Below, piece after piece: positions 1 to 11,784 of a stretch of 64,000 nt of DNA. Location of the stretch: positions 890,767,835-890,831,834 of the forward strand of contig OY856410.1 in NCBI GenBank assembly GCA_963693085.1. The letters run 5' to 3'. The notes below the pieces were generated by a model. That model was not told where the DNA came from. It saw only the letters and a program-made list of their open reading frames with translations, and made no database searches. Every line of letters starts with the position of its first letter. The first letter of the stretch is position 1. The position numbers were made by a program, and so were the translations under genes. This DNA comes from Alisma plantago-aquatica. Taxonomy: Eukaryota > Streptophyta > Magnoliopsida > Alismatales > Alismataceae.

Positions 1-2
1 GT

Positions 3-182
3 CATCACTTTTTAAGGGATCATATCTCCAAGAATCATGTTTCCCTTCATCATGTTGATACGGAAGATCAATTGGCTGATATTTTTACAAAACCGCTTCC
101 ACTAGACCAATTTAACAAAATTAGGAAGCAACTGCTTATCACTCCTTTGGAAGATGTTTTCTTTGATATTTGTACTTCCTAA
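3..182 (+). CDS. Copia pol, C-terminal RNase H fragment (partial)
   Basis: Open from the window edge to a TAA at 180-182, giving 59 residues. The stretch VDTEDQLADIFTKPLP is the near-invariant C-terminal block of Ty1/copia RNase H, and the preceding LRDHI is the usual end of the helix before it. RNase H degrades the RNA strand of the RNA-DNA hybrid during reverse transcription inside the virus-like particle. The fragment has no lesion, but the rest of the polyprotein is outside the window, so whether this copy is intact cannot be judged. Confidence 0.85.
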   Translation, partial: HHFLRDHISKNHVSLHHVDTEDQLADIFTKPLPLDQFNKIRKQLLITPLEDVFFDICTS

Positions 183-599
183 ACGATAACTTTCCTTTCA
201 TCATTTTGGCTTTTCATGGACATCTTTTTCATTGGATTTTGATGGGATCTAAGGGGGACATAGTATAAAATTAAGGGGGAGAAGTAATATCAAAATATTC
301 AACTTGGATATCTTTTTGAAATGACAAAGGGGGAGAAATAAATATAAAACTTAGTATTTGTGCAAAACCCAATCACTCAATCAATGAGTTTCATAAACCC
401 TTGGCTTTACATTGAAAGTTGCTATATTCCCTAAAGAATTGGATTTCATGTTCCATAATTCATGAGGGAATAATAAGAACACATTTTATAAACAAGAGAG
501 AAATCTACAAAAGGTAATCTTAAGGTATGAAACTCATATGTTTTATATTTCCTTCATTTATATTTTGGAAATGTTTGTCATCTTCAAAAAGGGGGAGAT
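183..599 (+). promoter_or_regulatory. Noncoding spacer with multiple polypurine tracts
   Basis: Between the pol stop codon and the LTR lie purine runs at 251-259, 273-281, 326-336 and 586-598. The last abuts the LTR and is the presumptive primer for plus-strand DNA. The block around 312-336 (ctttttgaaatgacaaaggg and on) is nearly identical to 61424-61449 in the other Sirevirus-like element, although the two families differ elsewhere. No env-like reading frame is seen. Confidence 0.7.
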
Positions 600-940
600 T
601 GTTGGCTAAATGAACATCTATAAATCCCTTTGTTTTGATAATGACAAACATTTCATTCTTGTTGATCTAATGATCTACTTGAGTGTTGCAAGATTAAGGT
701 GTATGACAAAGTACTAGGGAAATCCATATGCTTACATGTTTATATTTTCATGAAATGTAATCGCTTTGTAAAAACTTGTACAAATATATAATGTACAAGT
801 ACTTAGATTTCATGTAAATCAAGCGTTAGATTCTCCCTAGCTAAACACCACATTTAGATAGGTCATCCCCTTCAATAGTGTCACACATGCACACTCATAC
901 ACATACTTAGTGCTTTAATTGAAAAATTGAAACAGAGTCA

Positions 941-1145
941 ACCTCGGTCGACTAACTCCTCGACCGAGACACTCTCGGTCGACAATCTTCTCGACCGAGA
1001 AAGACCCAAGTAGCCGTTAGACACAACTGACAAGGTGGTTGGTAGTTGGAGATGAACGTTGCATACACTTGATTTAGAGAGCCTGTCGGTCGACAAAACG
1101 TCGACCGAGTAGGAGTCTCGGTCGACTATTTCTCGACCGAGATGA
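941..1145. repeat. Palindromic word array CTCGGTCGAC / TCGACCGAG
   Basis: At least seven copies or half-copies of the self-complementary word cggtcgac/gtcgaccg occur in about 200 bp, in pairs with opposite orientation separated by 10-20 bases. The array sits 130-340 bp upstream of the TATA box. The block is CpG-dense in an AT-rich LTR. It is probably a cis-regulatory array; function is inferred. Confidence 0.7.
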
Positions 1146-1277
1146 CCTCTGACAGCAACTGCAGAATTAATTATTTAGCCGTTACTAAAGCAACAAACTT
1201 GTACCTAACGGCTAGTTAAGCACTTCGAAACCCCTAGAAGATGTCTAGAACGTCCTTAAGCACTTGTAGGACATTCC

Positions 1278-1285
1278 TATAAATA
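1278..1285 (+). promoter_or_regulatory. TATA box of Sire-1 LTR
   Basis: TATAAATA followed by gg, downstream of the palindrome array and about 750 bp before the LTR end. The same ctataaatagg context occurs in the Sire-2 LTRs at 57341 and 62531. Confidence 0.65.
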
Positions 1286-2030
1286 GGACATGCCTTAGGA
1301 CACCTAAATACACTTACTTGTTACACTTGAGCAATCTTTGAGCATACATTAACTTTGTGCAATCTGTTGTGAGCAATTGAGCATTGTGACAATTGGCTAC
1401 TTCTTTCCTTAGCTCAAAATTCGTGTCCCATAGGCTAGCATCTCCTATCCACTGCAATTATAATTACATACACTTTGGGTAGGAGATCTATACGCTTGAT
1501 CTAGGCAAATCAAGCCTTGTGCTACAAGAGGATAAGTTGTAATTTCCTTTTCCTTTCTTGTTCTCTATTATTGTTTGTACTCTCCTTGCTACTCCTAGGT
1601 TGGAGGCTGCGGATTGGAGAGGGTGGAGATCTTCTTGGTGAAGAAGGGGACCTTGAGCTACTTCAAGAAGGCTGGTGCAACGTGAGGTTACTTCTAGTGA
1701 GGAAGGCTACTTCAAGGGGGAGCTTGAAGTTACTCCAAGAAGGCTACCTCAAGTTGGTGCATCTACTTCAAGTGAAGGCTGTTCAAGGGGTGTAAAGAAA
1801 GTATTGTATTTTGTATAAATCCTTGTGAAGGTAATAAAATAAATACTTTCAAAATCCCAGTTGGGTAAGCAACCGGGTAGTGGACTGACAACTTTAGTAT
1901 TTGCTAAAGTTGGAACCACTCTAAACACCTGTCTCCTTCTTCCATTTGCAATTGTGGTTGTTTGAGTTAAATTATTGATAAAATATTTTAAAAACTCTAT
2001 TCACCCCCCCCCTTCTAGTGTTTTTCACCA

Positions 2031-4510
2031 TCATGATCTTTCTAGGCCTTATAACAAGGTTCAACATCTCATCACTGAACATATGACATATGAGTATAAC
2101 ATAGCACGAAACTATGATGTTCATGTATCAACATATTAGGGTTTCAACAACTATAAGAGAGTATTCCATTATCATATTAATCATTCAAGAGGGCTGATCA
2201 CGATTAATTTCCATCACTTAATTTGCATTAGGGTTAGGTGTAACAAGCTATATGCTTCACTAGGGTTACACATCAACTCATTATGGTGATTATCAATTAT
2301 GTTTATACAAGGGAAAAGGTAAGAATACAAAGTGAAGAACATTGAACCACCAAATTCACACCACCAAAACCAAAACATCACACCATGGGCTTCAGACAAA
2401 ACCATCAGCTGTTAAGGCATCAAACCCTAACCATATGATTATGTTCTTCATTCAAAACCATCGGTTGAGGTATAAGTCTAAACCCATGAATCATTTTATT
2501 AAGAAAATCATTGGATTTAGACTTAATCATCACATAAGACCCAATATCATCATCGATTGTGGTGTCCAAGACCACCATCAATTGTGGTGTCCAATACTAC
2601 CATCAGTTGTGACACTCAGTGTTACCATCGAATCATGAACTCAAAACTCCCATCAGTTGACACCATCAAGTGTTGAACCAGTACCACCATCGGTTGATGA
2701 TCATAGGTCATGGGACCATCAAACTTTGGAGTCAAAACATACATTAATTGATGGAACATAAGGGACAACAATTATTAGACCCAGTGCCTCCATCGATTGT
2801 CATCAACAAGTGGTAAAACAAGGCAAAACTTAAGGAAAAACCACCGTTAGGTGTTGGATAGAAAACCATCGGCTGAAGCCATCCTTAGAGCACTAATACC
2901 ATCGAGACTTGAGTACCAAAGAGTCCAAAAATGAACTAAGGTGTGACCATTGATTGTCATAGGAAACACAAGTAAAACAACACCAAAAACCCATCGGTTC
3001 TTGCAAGAAGGCAACCATCAAATCTTGTACAAGGTGGAAAACAACTCAAAACCCTAAGTTTAACCCATTGTTCCAGAGGTACGAAGAACCACAGTTGAAA
3101 TGTAAGCAAATGATAAGGCTTCCTCTACTTTAGGAAGGTCATGGGAAAGGTTTTAGGTTCGTATTTGGCTATAAAATACTCAAGGAACATAACTAAAGTT
3201 TAAATGCTAAGAAAGGGTAGTTTCTTAAAGCTTAGAACTTCATTTTAGAGAAAGAACATGAGCAAGCAAGATAATAGTAAGAAATGAACGTAAAGAAAGT
3301 TATACAACTCACCTAGGAAGATGAACGAGCTCTAAATAGAAAGGTATCTTGAGAAAATGAGGAAGAAAACTCTAACTTAACACTCCACATGGCCAAGCAA
3401 ACTTCTTTTCCAAGAATTAGAGCAAACCCTAGGTCAAGGAAGCAAGCAAGAAGGGCTCTTTAAGCTTTAGAGAAAGCTTTACCATGAAACACCATGGTTA
3501 TGAAAAAGAAGGAGGAAGAAGTAGGTAGAAATACAAGAGAAATTAAGGATAGAAGGAAGAACTTACTTGCTTAGGTCAAGTACAAGAAAGGAAGCTCCAC
3601 AAGCTCAAAAGGAGAGAAGATGTGAACCCTAACTAGTCTAGCAAGGACATCGACCACCTTATTTTGCCTTGGGCACCTTCTTCTCTACCAAGAAGGGGAG
3701 AAAGAAGCTATAGAAATAAAATAAAAGATAAGGGATCCAAAGGGTTCGTTTGGGTGCAAAAGGAGAGGTATATAAAGCTTATGGATAAGAAGGAAGAGAA
3801 GATTGAGGTGTCCTACTAGGTTTTCCATGTGTCCATGGCCTATAACCATCACGTCCATGCAAGAAGTAGATCCATTGGTTATGGGAGCCTTATAGGCCAT
3901 TGGATATTGTCTTCCCAGGACAACCATCGAGTTCCATCACTTGGGTTACCATTGGATCTTTAAACCCTACGTCTCTAGGTGGAAAGACATCGATTGATCA
4001 CCCCTTCCAAGCAAACCACTGGTCCAAGAGACACTAAGAGAGAAAACCATTGAAATACCACCTCTAGAGATCACCATAGGATGTACCCACCTAAGTATGA
4101 CCATTGGTTGTCATACATCAAAGGGGAACCATCGGTTGATGGCCTCCCAAGGTAGCTCATCCACTAGAGCCAAAACCCTTACTTACCCTAAAGAGGTAAC
4201 ACCAGCAAACTAAGGTACATCTAGGCGCCCCATGGCTCAAAAAGATCAATTATGATTAGAAAACGTATAAGGCACCAAAATCATGTGACAAATTGAAAGG
4301 AAAACTTGGGATATGGGTAAATTATGGAAAAACCTAAAACTTGCACAAAATTGCATAACTTGTACAAACATTATCTAAACTGGACCAAACTTGAAACTTA
4401 TTCTTGTCATATGATATCAAAGCACCTATTATAGTTTTATTAAGGTTTTAAGCATTCAATTATGATAATTAAGTGTGTTAAACATTTAAGCCAGGTTAGG
4501 GGTCTTATAA
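2031..4510 (-). repeat. Old Tekay-type gypsy LTR fragment
   Basis: The right end reads ccaggttaggggtcttataa, a diverged match to the right ends of the three other gypsy LTRs here (ccaggtcagggatgttaca). The preceding 180 bp also resemble the end of the LTR at 45289-51304, as in aaacttgaaac against aaaattgaaac. The body holds many copies of a degenerate word around ccatcggttg(atgg), matching the palindrome-array habit of the other LTRs. No gene is present. The left part was cut by the Sire-1 insertion or lies beyond it. No internal sequence follows on the right, so it may be a solo LTR. Confidence 0.55.
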
Positions 4511-4796
4511 TAAGATTTAGGATACTTGTTGCACGTGACCATAAAAAGAATAATTCATCTTCCACACGAACAACTAGAAAGATCTCACAACTTGTCAGTA
4601 AGATTGAAAACAAAACATACTCATGTGGTTAGATGATCAAATAGGTCATTAAAACATCAAAAGACCCATGATATGTATCAAGTTTCAAGTCTATATTACA
4701 AAGTTTGAGATAACAATTTTAGCAATAGATTGGATATGAATTCCACAAGGTTTCATGATAAAGCAATCAAATTTAGATAAAGTTACAACTTTTGAT
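4511..4796. other. Unassigned spacer between two LTR relics
   Basis: AT-rich sequence with no reading frame or repeat I recognise. It may be the flank into which the old LTR or gypsy-1 inserted. Confidence 0.4.
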
Positions 4797-5508
4797 TGTC
4801 GGGGGCCATAAAATAGATGATTAGATCTAGGGTTAGGCCAATAAAAGGTTATAAGTCTTAATGGAAGAGGCCATGGGGAGGTACTCAAAACTTCTTGAAA
4901 ATGGATGGAATAGGAGAAGAAAACATTGGCAAATGGGGTGGAATCCAAAAATGAAGCCAATGGCACCCTAATTTTGCAAAATAGGTCAACCAAGACCTGA
5001 GCGCCTTAGGTTTACCCCACACACGAAGGCCTATAGCAGCCTGATCTCAGTTAGGGGATGACCCCATAGTGGTTGGATCATGATCCTATGGCACACGAGT
5101 CGACATCGTGCCCAGGGTCATCCATGTTGGGCGATCCATTAAGGGTGTTTTTTGTCCCAAAACAAGGGAAAATGGCTAAAAGGTGATTTAATCATGCGAT
5201 GTTCCAGAATTTCTATAGGGATCTAGGAAACTCCATTTGGGCTAAAATTTATATACACGTCTTATAATACAGTCTAGAATATTAAAAAAATTTGGGATTG
5301 AAAGAATAAAGTTAGTTATGGAAATAATGCAAAAAAGAATTATGTCAAAAAATATGTATTTTTGCATACACAAGGTATAATTATGTATCTGAAGTCCAAT
5401 TAAAAGTCCAAAATTGTCAAATGATTAAATGATGATAAAGTGAAGTGTTAAAGTAAAAAAATAAGGGATACAAATATTAGTTATTTTAAAACTCACTATA
5501 TAACATCT
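4797..5508 (-). repeat. 3' LTR of gypsy-1 (about 0.71 kb)
   Basis: On the minus strand it starts TGTTATATAGTGAG right after a purine-rich tract and ends ccccgaca. It aligns along nearly its full length with 51332-52052, sharing blocks such as attagatctagggttagg, ggaggtactcaaaa, cacaaggtata and ttatgtatct. It is much shorter than the LTRs of the other gypsy families in the window. Confidence 0.65.
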
Positions 5509-5526
5509 TGCCCTCCTTAAGGGAAT
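5509..5526 (-). promoter_or_regulatory. Polypurine tract of gypsy-1
   Basis: On the minus strand the sequence cttaaggagggcaaga lies directly before the 3' LTR start, the expected position of the plus-strand primer. Confidence 0.55.
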
Positions 5527-5529
5527 TTT

Positions 5530-7989
5530 TTCCTAAGAATTCATGCTTCCTTGAAAAGATCTGGAAATCTCTCTTCCATGTTTGTCTTCAATTATCAAGT
5601 TGCATCATAATTTCCATGATGTTTCCACAAAAAAATCAATATTTCTATCTTCTTATAAATCAAATACTTAATTTAAATATCAAGCATCTTCACTGGTTCT
5701 TCTTGGTACACAAGAGAGTCTTCTAATTTGATAGGCTGATGGTTGAGGATGTGAGTTGGATCTTTGACAAACCATTTTAGATTTGCGATGTGGAAGCCAT
5801 TACACATCATATTTACTGAGGATGTAGAGCCAACATATATGCACATTCCCTAAAGTGGTCTAACACCTCAAATGGATGCACATATTTGGGACTCAACTTC
5901 CCTTTATTTTTTGCAATTGCTTAAATTGGTCTAATCTTCAAGAATTTGTGGTCACCCATCATGAATTTGTAATGTGTGCATCAACATAAGATTTTTGATG
6001 ATCTTGAGCTCTCTATAGTCTTTCCTTAATCAAGTTGACATTATCAGAATAGAGCTACAATGCTTCAGACTTCAAGATCTTTCTTTAACCTACTTCAACC
6101 CAATAAAGGGGTGATCTACACAATCGTCCATGTAGATCTTTGTATATAGGAGTACCAATAATCCAATGGTAGCTATTATTGTTGGTAAATTCCTCTAAAG
6201 GTAGGTAGTGGTCCCATGAACCACCCCAATTGAGCACATATGACATCAACAAATCTTCAACACTTTAATTTTCCTTTCATATTGACCATTAGTCTGTTGG
6301 TGATAGGCGGTGCTAGAATTCAATTGAATTCCCAACTCTTCTAGAACTTGTTGCCAAAAATGGAAGTAAACTTGGCATCACGAGTGTATACAATGGATGT
6401 CAAAATACCATTCAGCCTAAGAATTTCCCAAACATATAGCTTTTCTAATTTTGGAACTTTTGTCATTGTCTTTATTAGGATAAAATGGGCTCATTTGGTT
6501 GGTCAGGAGACAACAACCCCAATGGCACTATTCTCGTTCCTGGTCCTAGGTAAACCTGCCAAAAAAATCATGGTGATATTCTCCCATTTCCATTTGGGGA
6601 TTGGTAAGGGTTGCATAAGACCTCCTGGCCTCTGATGTTTAGCCTTGATTTGAAGATAGGTTATACATTTTGAGATAAAAATATCTACATCACCCTTCAT
6701 ATTCTTCCACCAAAAGTGTCTCTGAAGATCCTTGTACATTTTATTTACTCCAAGGTGCATAGTTTTCTTTGATCCATGGGCTTGTTGCAACACTTTCCCT
6801 ACTAGATTTGAATCCTCAAGGACTCAAATGCATTGTTTATATCAAATTTCACCATCTATGACAACTAAAATATCTAGTAACTTCATTATTTTTCAAGTCT
6901 TTAACTATTCTTTTTTGTTGTCAGAATTTTAGACTGAATGTGCAATTTTACATTGATGTTGTTCAAACAAATTCTATCACCCATACCTCTTAGGCCCCAA
7001 GGAGATAATAGTTCTAAGTTCTTCCATTCAATGGTGAACATAAAAACACATCTAACTTGCTTCTCACTAAAGGCATCTGCTAGGACATTTGCATTACCGG
7101 GGTGGCATGCAATTATAAAATTCATGGTCCTTGAGGTATTCTAGCCATCTTCACCATCTAATATTCAAGTCCTTCTATGTCAAGATGTATTTTACTCTCT
7201 TGGGAATAATCATAATTTCAAATGTTGCACCATAAAGGTAGCGCCAACAAATTTTCAAGGAATAAACATTAGCAGCCAAATCAAGGTCATGGGATGAGTA
7301 ATTGACCTCATTGAGTTTCAACTGTCGATAGGCATATGCTACTACCTTTAGTTCTTACATTAGGGCATAGCCTAATCCAAACCTAGACGCATCAATGAAG
7401 ATAACAAACCCTTCATTCCCCAAGGCAAGTATCAAGACAAGTGTGGAGGTCAACTTCATCTTCAACTCCTAAAAGTTAGATTCACACTCATTTGACCATA
7501 CATATCGTTCTCCTTTCCCTGTGAGGTTAATGATAGGCAAGGATGTCTTACCAAAGTTGTATATGAAGCGTCAATAATATAGATAAGAAAACTTTGGATT
7601 TTAGAAAATTTCTTTGGATCTTGCCACATTAGAACGGTACACACTTTAGCAGGGTCAACTGAGAATTTTTTGCCCAAGATGATGTCGACTAGAAACATGA
7701 CATTAGAGATCCAAAAATCACACTTTGATAATTTAGCATATAATTTTTGAGCTTGGGGGATATCCAAGACCTTAAAAAGGCATATACGATAAGATTCAAT
7801 ATTATTGGAATAAATCAAGATGTCATCAACAAAAACTACAACAAATTCATCAAGGAAGGGTTGAAATACTCTATCTATCAAGTTATTAAACACGCCAGGG
7901 GTATTGGCCAACCCAAATGGAACAAACAAAAACTCATAGTGCCCATATTGAGTTCCAAAGGTAGTTTTTGGGATGTCTTCATTCTTCAC
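5530..7989 (-). pseudogene. gypsy-1 pol: RT, RNase H, integrase, chromodomain (broken)
   Basis: 7989-7462 encodes a clear gypsy reverse transcriptase palm: GTQYGHYEFLFVPFGLANTP, then the catalytic VVVFVDDILIYS, then the LYAKLSKCDFW motif. 7125-6901 carries the RNase H tail ACHPGNANVLADAFS. 6793-6503 carries integrase: the WWKNMKGDV block, CITYLQIK for the zinc-binding Cys region, and the start of the catalytic core. About 5630-5530 retains MEERFPDLF, the usual chromovirus C-terminus. The second half of integrase (5650-6490) is too decayed to follow. The domains lie in different frames with stops between, so this is a relic without function. Confidence 0.8.
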
Positions 7990-8049
7990 TTCGAGTTATT
8001 GATATTCACAGTGAAGGTCAAATTTTAAGAATACAAGAGAACATCAAAG

Positions 8050-8735
8050 TTGGTCAAAGAGATGGTCGATTTGTGCCACCAAATATTTGATTTTCATCGA
8101 GACTTCGTTTATCATGTGGTAATTGATGCACATGTTGAGGGACCCATCCTTTTCCTTAACAAATAGAATAGGTTCTCCCAAAGGGAGGAACTATGGTGAA
8201 TAAAGCCTTTGTCAGGAATTTCTTACAAATATATCTTGAGTTCAGTCAACTCAAATGGAGATCAAGAAATAGGTGCGGTACCTGAGATAGATCAATCAAA
8301 AACTTAATATCATGATTGGGTGGTAGCTTGTGGGGCTCTTTAGGAAAATATTCATATACTCACGCACTATGTCAATATTCTATACAACACTAGTATCTTT
8401 ATTAACAATAATAAAGTTGTGAGGTATGCTTTACACCATTTTATCAACAAGGATTGAGCTTTAATTGAGGATATGACAAGACTTTGACTATGATATTTTC
8501 TTTTAGGGATTACAAGAATTGGGAGGTTGGGCATGGTGATGATAATATTTTTGGCACGACAATCAAGAACAATATGGTATTTATACAACCAATCCATCCA
8601 AAGTATAAGGTCAAAATTTTTCATGCCTAGTAAGATAAAGTCAGATTCCAAACGAGGACCACCATAAGAAAGAGGGATCTTTTCAACAATGTAATAAGAG
8701 GTTTGCAACCTTCCACTAGGGATAGTCACATCCAA
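8050..8735 (-). pseudogene. gypsy-1 protease C-terminus and RT N-terminus (broken)
   Basis: 8735-8367 (122 codons) contains LGMKNFDLILWMDWLYKYH, which matches the conserved end of gypsy aspartic protease (FDxILGMDWL). From about 8360 to 8050 the decayed N-terminal RT can be followed on the minus strand: a proline-rich LPP stretch, then the KKDGS-type region, with frameshifts. The catalytic D-S/T-G of the protease would lie upstream and was not found in a clean frame. Confidence 0.65.
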
Positions 8736-9333
8736 TACATACCCTAAGTCCTATGTCTCTAGATTTAGCACGAGGTTAAGACTTCTAGACATGAATGTAT
8801 TTATGGACTTGGAATAACATAGGGTAATAACACAATGCTCATGAATAAATATTGTACCTATATCCACATATAAATGGTATATGGATTTTACAAATTAATC
8901 GAGTACAAAAGCATTGGCATTATGATAAAGTCTTAATTGAGAGATAGCCTTCCATCAAATTGTTCCCATTAGCATTCATTTTAGCAACATTTATGGAAAA
9001 CACACATGCATTTTGATGTATAACTTTCTTAGCCCAATCCAGAGGAGGGAACTGCAAGTTGGATCTGACATTGCCTTCATTTTTACAGAAGTGGTAGACT
9101 AGGGTTGAAAAAGGTCATGGATAGAAAGCATGGTGGTTGTTGTAGCTACAACACTAGAAAGTGTCCTGGCCCTATCCTCTGTTTAGATTCAGTCTGGGGC
9201 CATGGTTGTAGTTCTGGTTTTTGCCTTGGTTAATATATTGGTTCGACCCACGATTGAAGTTTTGGCCTTGGTTGTTATTCTGACTTGGGATGTGGTTATT
9301 ATTTTGAGGAGGAGGTTTTTTGTTCTCATTACC

Positions 9334-10240
9334 TCAGTTCTTATTCCTATTGTGATGATTCCCTTTTTGTTCAGTTTTATTAATCACCACATATGTCAAA
9401 CCCAAGAAGGATGGGCTATCCGGGATTCCTTGACTCATTCTTAGAATCCTCCCCATTTTCAAATCATGCTCAAAAGTGTCTTGTATGCTAGTAGGTCTAG
9501 AGGAGGCAACTAGGGTTTGCAATGCCACATCCAGTCTTTCGACGTAACATTCCATTTTTTCATACAAAGTTAAGCTCCTGGCATGACATTCCATAGTCAG
9601 AATTAATAACTGTATCCCTTCATAGAGGAGTTGACTTGACTTAAAGCTAGCAACTGGTTCTTCTTATCCTTCAACTCATTTCTAAACATGAAGAGAGTTG
9701 TGAAGATAGGTGTGAAGGCTTCTAAGTTCAAAAGGATGATTTGCCTAGAGTTGGTGTAGTTTTCCCAACCATTAATTTATGTGTGGTAAAAGTGACTTTA
9801 TTGTTCTTAGGGAAGCTTAAGACTTTGAACATTTTCTCCATAGAGACTATCCATGAATCAAAATTTTCTAGAACATCCTTCTTATCTTCACCATATAATG
9901 ATTCTAGATTTAATTTGAGAAAGTTAGTGATGGTGATTGGATTAGGTTCTTCGATGCGGAGTCCTTTAGGGGCTAGGGACATTGTATGTTTTTCCAAGTT
10001 CATCATAGAATCCATAAGTATTTTGTTTTGAACCTCCCAGCCATTATCCTTGAGGACCTTTCTTAGTTCATCCTCATCATCATCCTCTTCATCATGCCTA
10101 CTTCTTTTTCCCTTATACACTCATTTTCCTTTGTCTTTCTCATCGTCCTTTTCTTCTTTTTCCTTTTCTTTTTCAGTTTCTTTTTTCATCTCATCTTCTC
10201 TTTTTTTTTCATCCAACTTCTCCTTCTAGTCATTCTTGGA
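9334..10240 (-). pseudogene. gypsy-1 gag (broken), with charged N-terminal tract
   Basis: 10120-9728 has the gag-like GEDKKDVLENFDSWIVSMEKMFKVLSF, the capsid region that precedes the conserved tryptophan segment. 9594-9334 holds a later capsid part. Upstream, 10240-10083 is a long polypyrimidine run on the plus strand. On the minus strand it encodes a Lys/Glu/Asp-rich low-complexity tract leading into DEEDDDEDE. Such a charged N-terminus is not usual for Tekay gag. No clean zinc knuckle could be read. Non-functional. Confidence 0.55.
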
Positions 10241-10598
10241 TGCACATGATCCTACCCCATTGTTATGAGTTTGTGGGGAATCTATAAGATACATCTAGTC
10301 TGAATCTTTTTATATTATAGGTTAAGTCAAGAGTATATGAGATCATGGTGTGATATTGATCTGTATTTTTTATCTCATATTTCAGTGGTTGCCCCATTCT
10401 ACCCAAAGATAGGGAGAGTACATGTCAAGTTAAGACACTTATCAGATATGAGAAGATGAGAAGTCATCCTATCTGACCCATAAGAAATAGTGGAAGCTCG
10501 CTCCAGTAGGAAAAAGTATGGAGTCGGGACCATAGCTTTCTTCCTACACCCTTATTCTGTAAGTGAGGGACAAAGTAGCTCGACCGTAAAGGAGAGGG
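10241..10598. other. Flank upstream of gypsy-1 gag
   Basis: About 360 bp up to the copia-2 insertion. No gene, LTR end or primer site could be recognised. It continues at 34526 after the inserted element. Confidence 0.4.
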
Positions 10599-10603
10599 AT
10601 TTT
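10599..10603. repeat. Target site duplication of copia-2, left copy
   Basis: The five bases atttt directly before the TG of the 5' LTR are repeated exactly at 34521-34525 directly after the CA of the 3' LTR. Confidence 0.9.
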
Positions 10604-11784
10604 TGTTGGTATGTATGCCCATAGAGCAAGTCATGTGATGATTGCAATGGGATACTTTGTAAATAATTTGAATAATAATAGAAGGCAATTTCCAATCTAT
10701 ATGTTTTAACTTTTTCTGAGATGATAGTGTAACATGATAGATGTCTAAAGAATTGTTTACTCGATGATGTATGCTTTTAGGTTCAGGACCTAAATGATGA
10801 GATCATACAGATGTTAAGAGTGTATATTCTTGTTTGGTCCCTAGTCGGTTGTTATTGTGGAAATAACTATATACATCAATAACACTAAAGACTAGATTGT
10901 GTGTTGGTTGATGACAGAATCTCATTAGTCATGATATAGTGATATCAAACCAAGCACATAGGTACTTGTTAGAGAACAAGTGTACCAGAGAGACCAACCA
11001 TGAAGAGTGACACATGGAACCATGATTTGGTAGTCATAGTTAGCTCTCATAGTGATGGTGGTGAATGTGATTCTTCAACCTGAAATCACTACACTCACCA
11101 CATGTCGTTGGGTACACTTTGACATCATCAAACGTAGTCCTGAAACATGGGTTGTTATAAAGGTGATGATTGGGTGACTTTGACACGAGGCTTTTGAGGG
11201 GTGAGTGATAGATATGGGATTTTTCCCTCCTAAGGCACTTTGATGTCCATGGCCACTTGATGAGTAGGATTGAGAAAGGCATTCACGTGCATGTGTGAAT
11301 CAATATGTGATATTGATGCCACACACATCTCACCCAGTCTGCTCTGAGATCAAGGAAATAGATGAACGTTGGTGACTGTACCATGCCTTGAGTTCATTCA
11401 GGACATTAGTGATAAAGGAATTATACATTCACTCTAACACCATTCACGGATTGTAGGATTGAAAGTTTTTCTCCAACTTTCTATTTCACTTGGGTAGCAC
11501 TGATGTGCGACTAGGCACCGCTCTTTGCTTGTGAAGTCATAAATGTTATGGACTTTCATTGCCAATGTGAAATGGACCTACAGGGTCACACACATAGGAT
11601 TTAACCGGGAAGAGGAGTTTATCCAAAAATGATGTTTAGATTGATTACTAAAGGAGTTTAGTAGTTCAATTAAACACTCAGTTGATTGATAGCTCAAAAT
11701 AATAGTGTTCAATGTGTTGGTCCAATTGATTCGAGCATCAGATTGATTGAAACTGCAATTGATTGATTTTGCACAGTTTGCACT

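Larger units (their letters stand above)
1..2030 (+). mobile_element. Sirevirus-like Ty1/copia element (Sire-1), 3' end only
   Basis: The window opens inside a plus-strand copia retrotransposon. It shows the RNase H C-terminus, a 417-bp noncoding stretch with several polypurine tracts, and a 3' LTR that begins TGTTGG right after a purine tract. More than one polypurine tract upstream of the 3' LTR, and the string aaaaagggggaga directly before TGTTG, are known hallmarks of Sireviruses (SIRE/Maximus lineage). The same arrangement recurs in the element at 56594-63137. The 5' part lies outside the window, so the target duplication cannot be checked. The right end is placed at the CA near 2027-2030. 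Confidence 0.85.
600..2030 (+). repeat. 3' LTR of Sire-1 (about 1.43 kb)
   Basis: Starts TGTTGGCTAAAT directly after the polypurine tract and ends near tttttcacca, after the C-rich stretch typical of Sirevirus LTR ends. It contains a cluster of CTCGGTCGAC/TCGACCGAG palindromes (941-1145), a TATA box at 1278-1285 and a diverged purine-rich repeat at about 1630-1790 (units like ttcaagaaggct). The right end is uncertain by a few bases (2027 or 2030) because the partner LTR is not in the window. A 92-codon open frame in the repeat (1517-1795) is not regarded as a gene. Confidence 0.8.
4797..10603 (-). mobile_element. Decayed Ty3/gypsy chromovirus gypsy-1 (minus strand)
   Basis: Reading leftward: gag (about 10240 to 9334), protease (8735), reverse transcriptase (about 8330 to 7462), RNase H (about 7450 to 6901), integrase (about 6800 to 6300), chromodomain end (about 5630), polypurine tract (5509-5526), then the 3' LTR. 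This is the Ty3/gypsy order. Many frameshifts and stops make it the oldest gypsy here. The 5' end is not contiguous, because copia-2 inserted at 10604. A related LTR at 51332-52052 may be its displaced 5' LTR. Confidence 0.75.

Noticed and set aside
183..599. Env-like gene after copia pol, as some Sireviruses have
   Set aside because: The spacer is only 417 bp with stops in all frames and no membrane segment; only polypurine tracts are present.
1517..1795. 92-codon frame in the Sire-1 LTR
   Set aside because: It lies in a purine-rich leader repeat. There is no domain or conserved start, and the corresponding Sire-2 region has no equivalent plus-strand frame.
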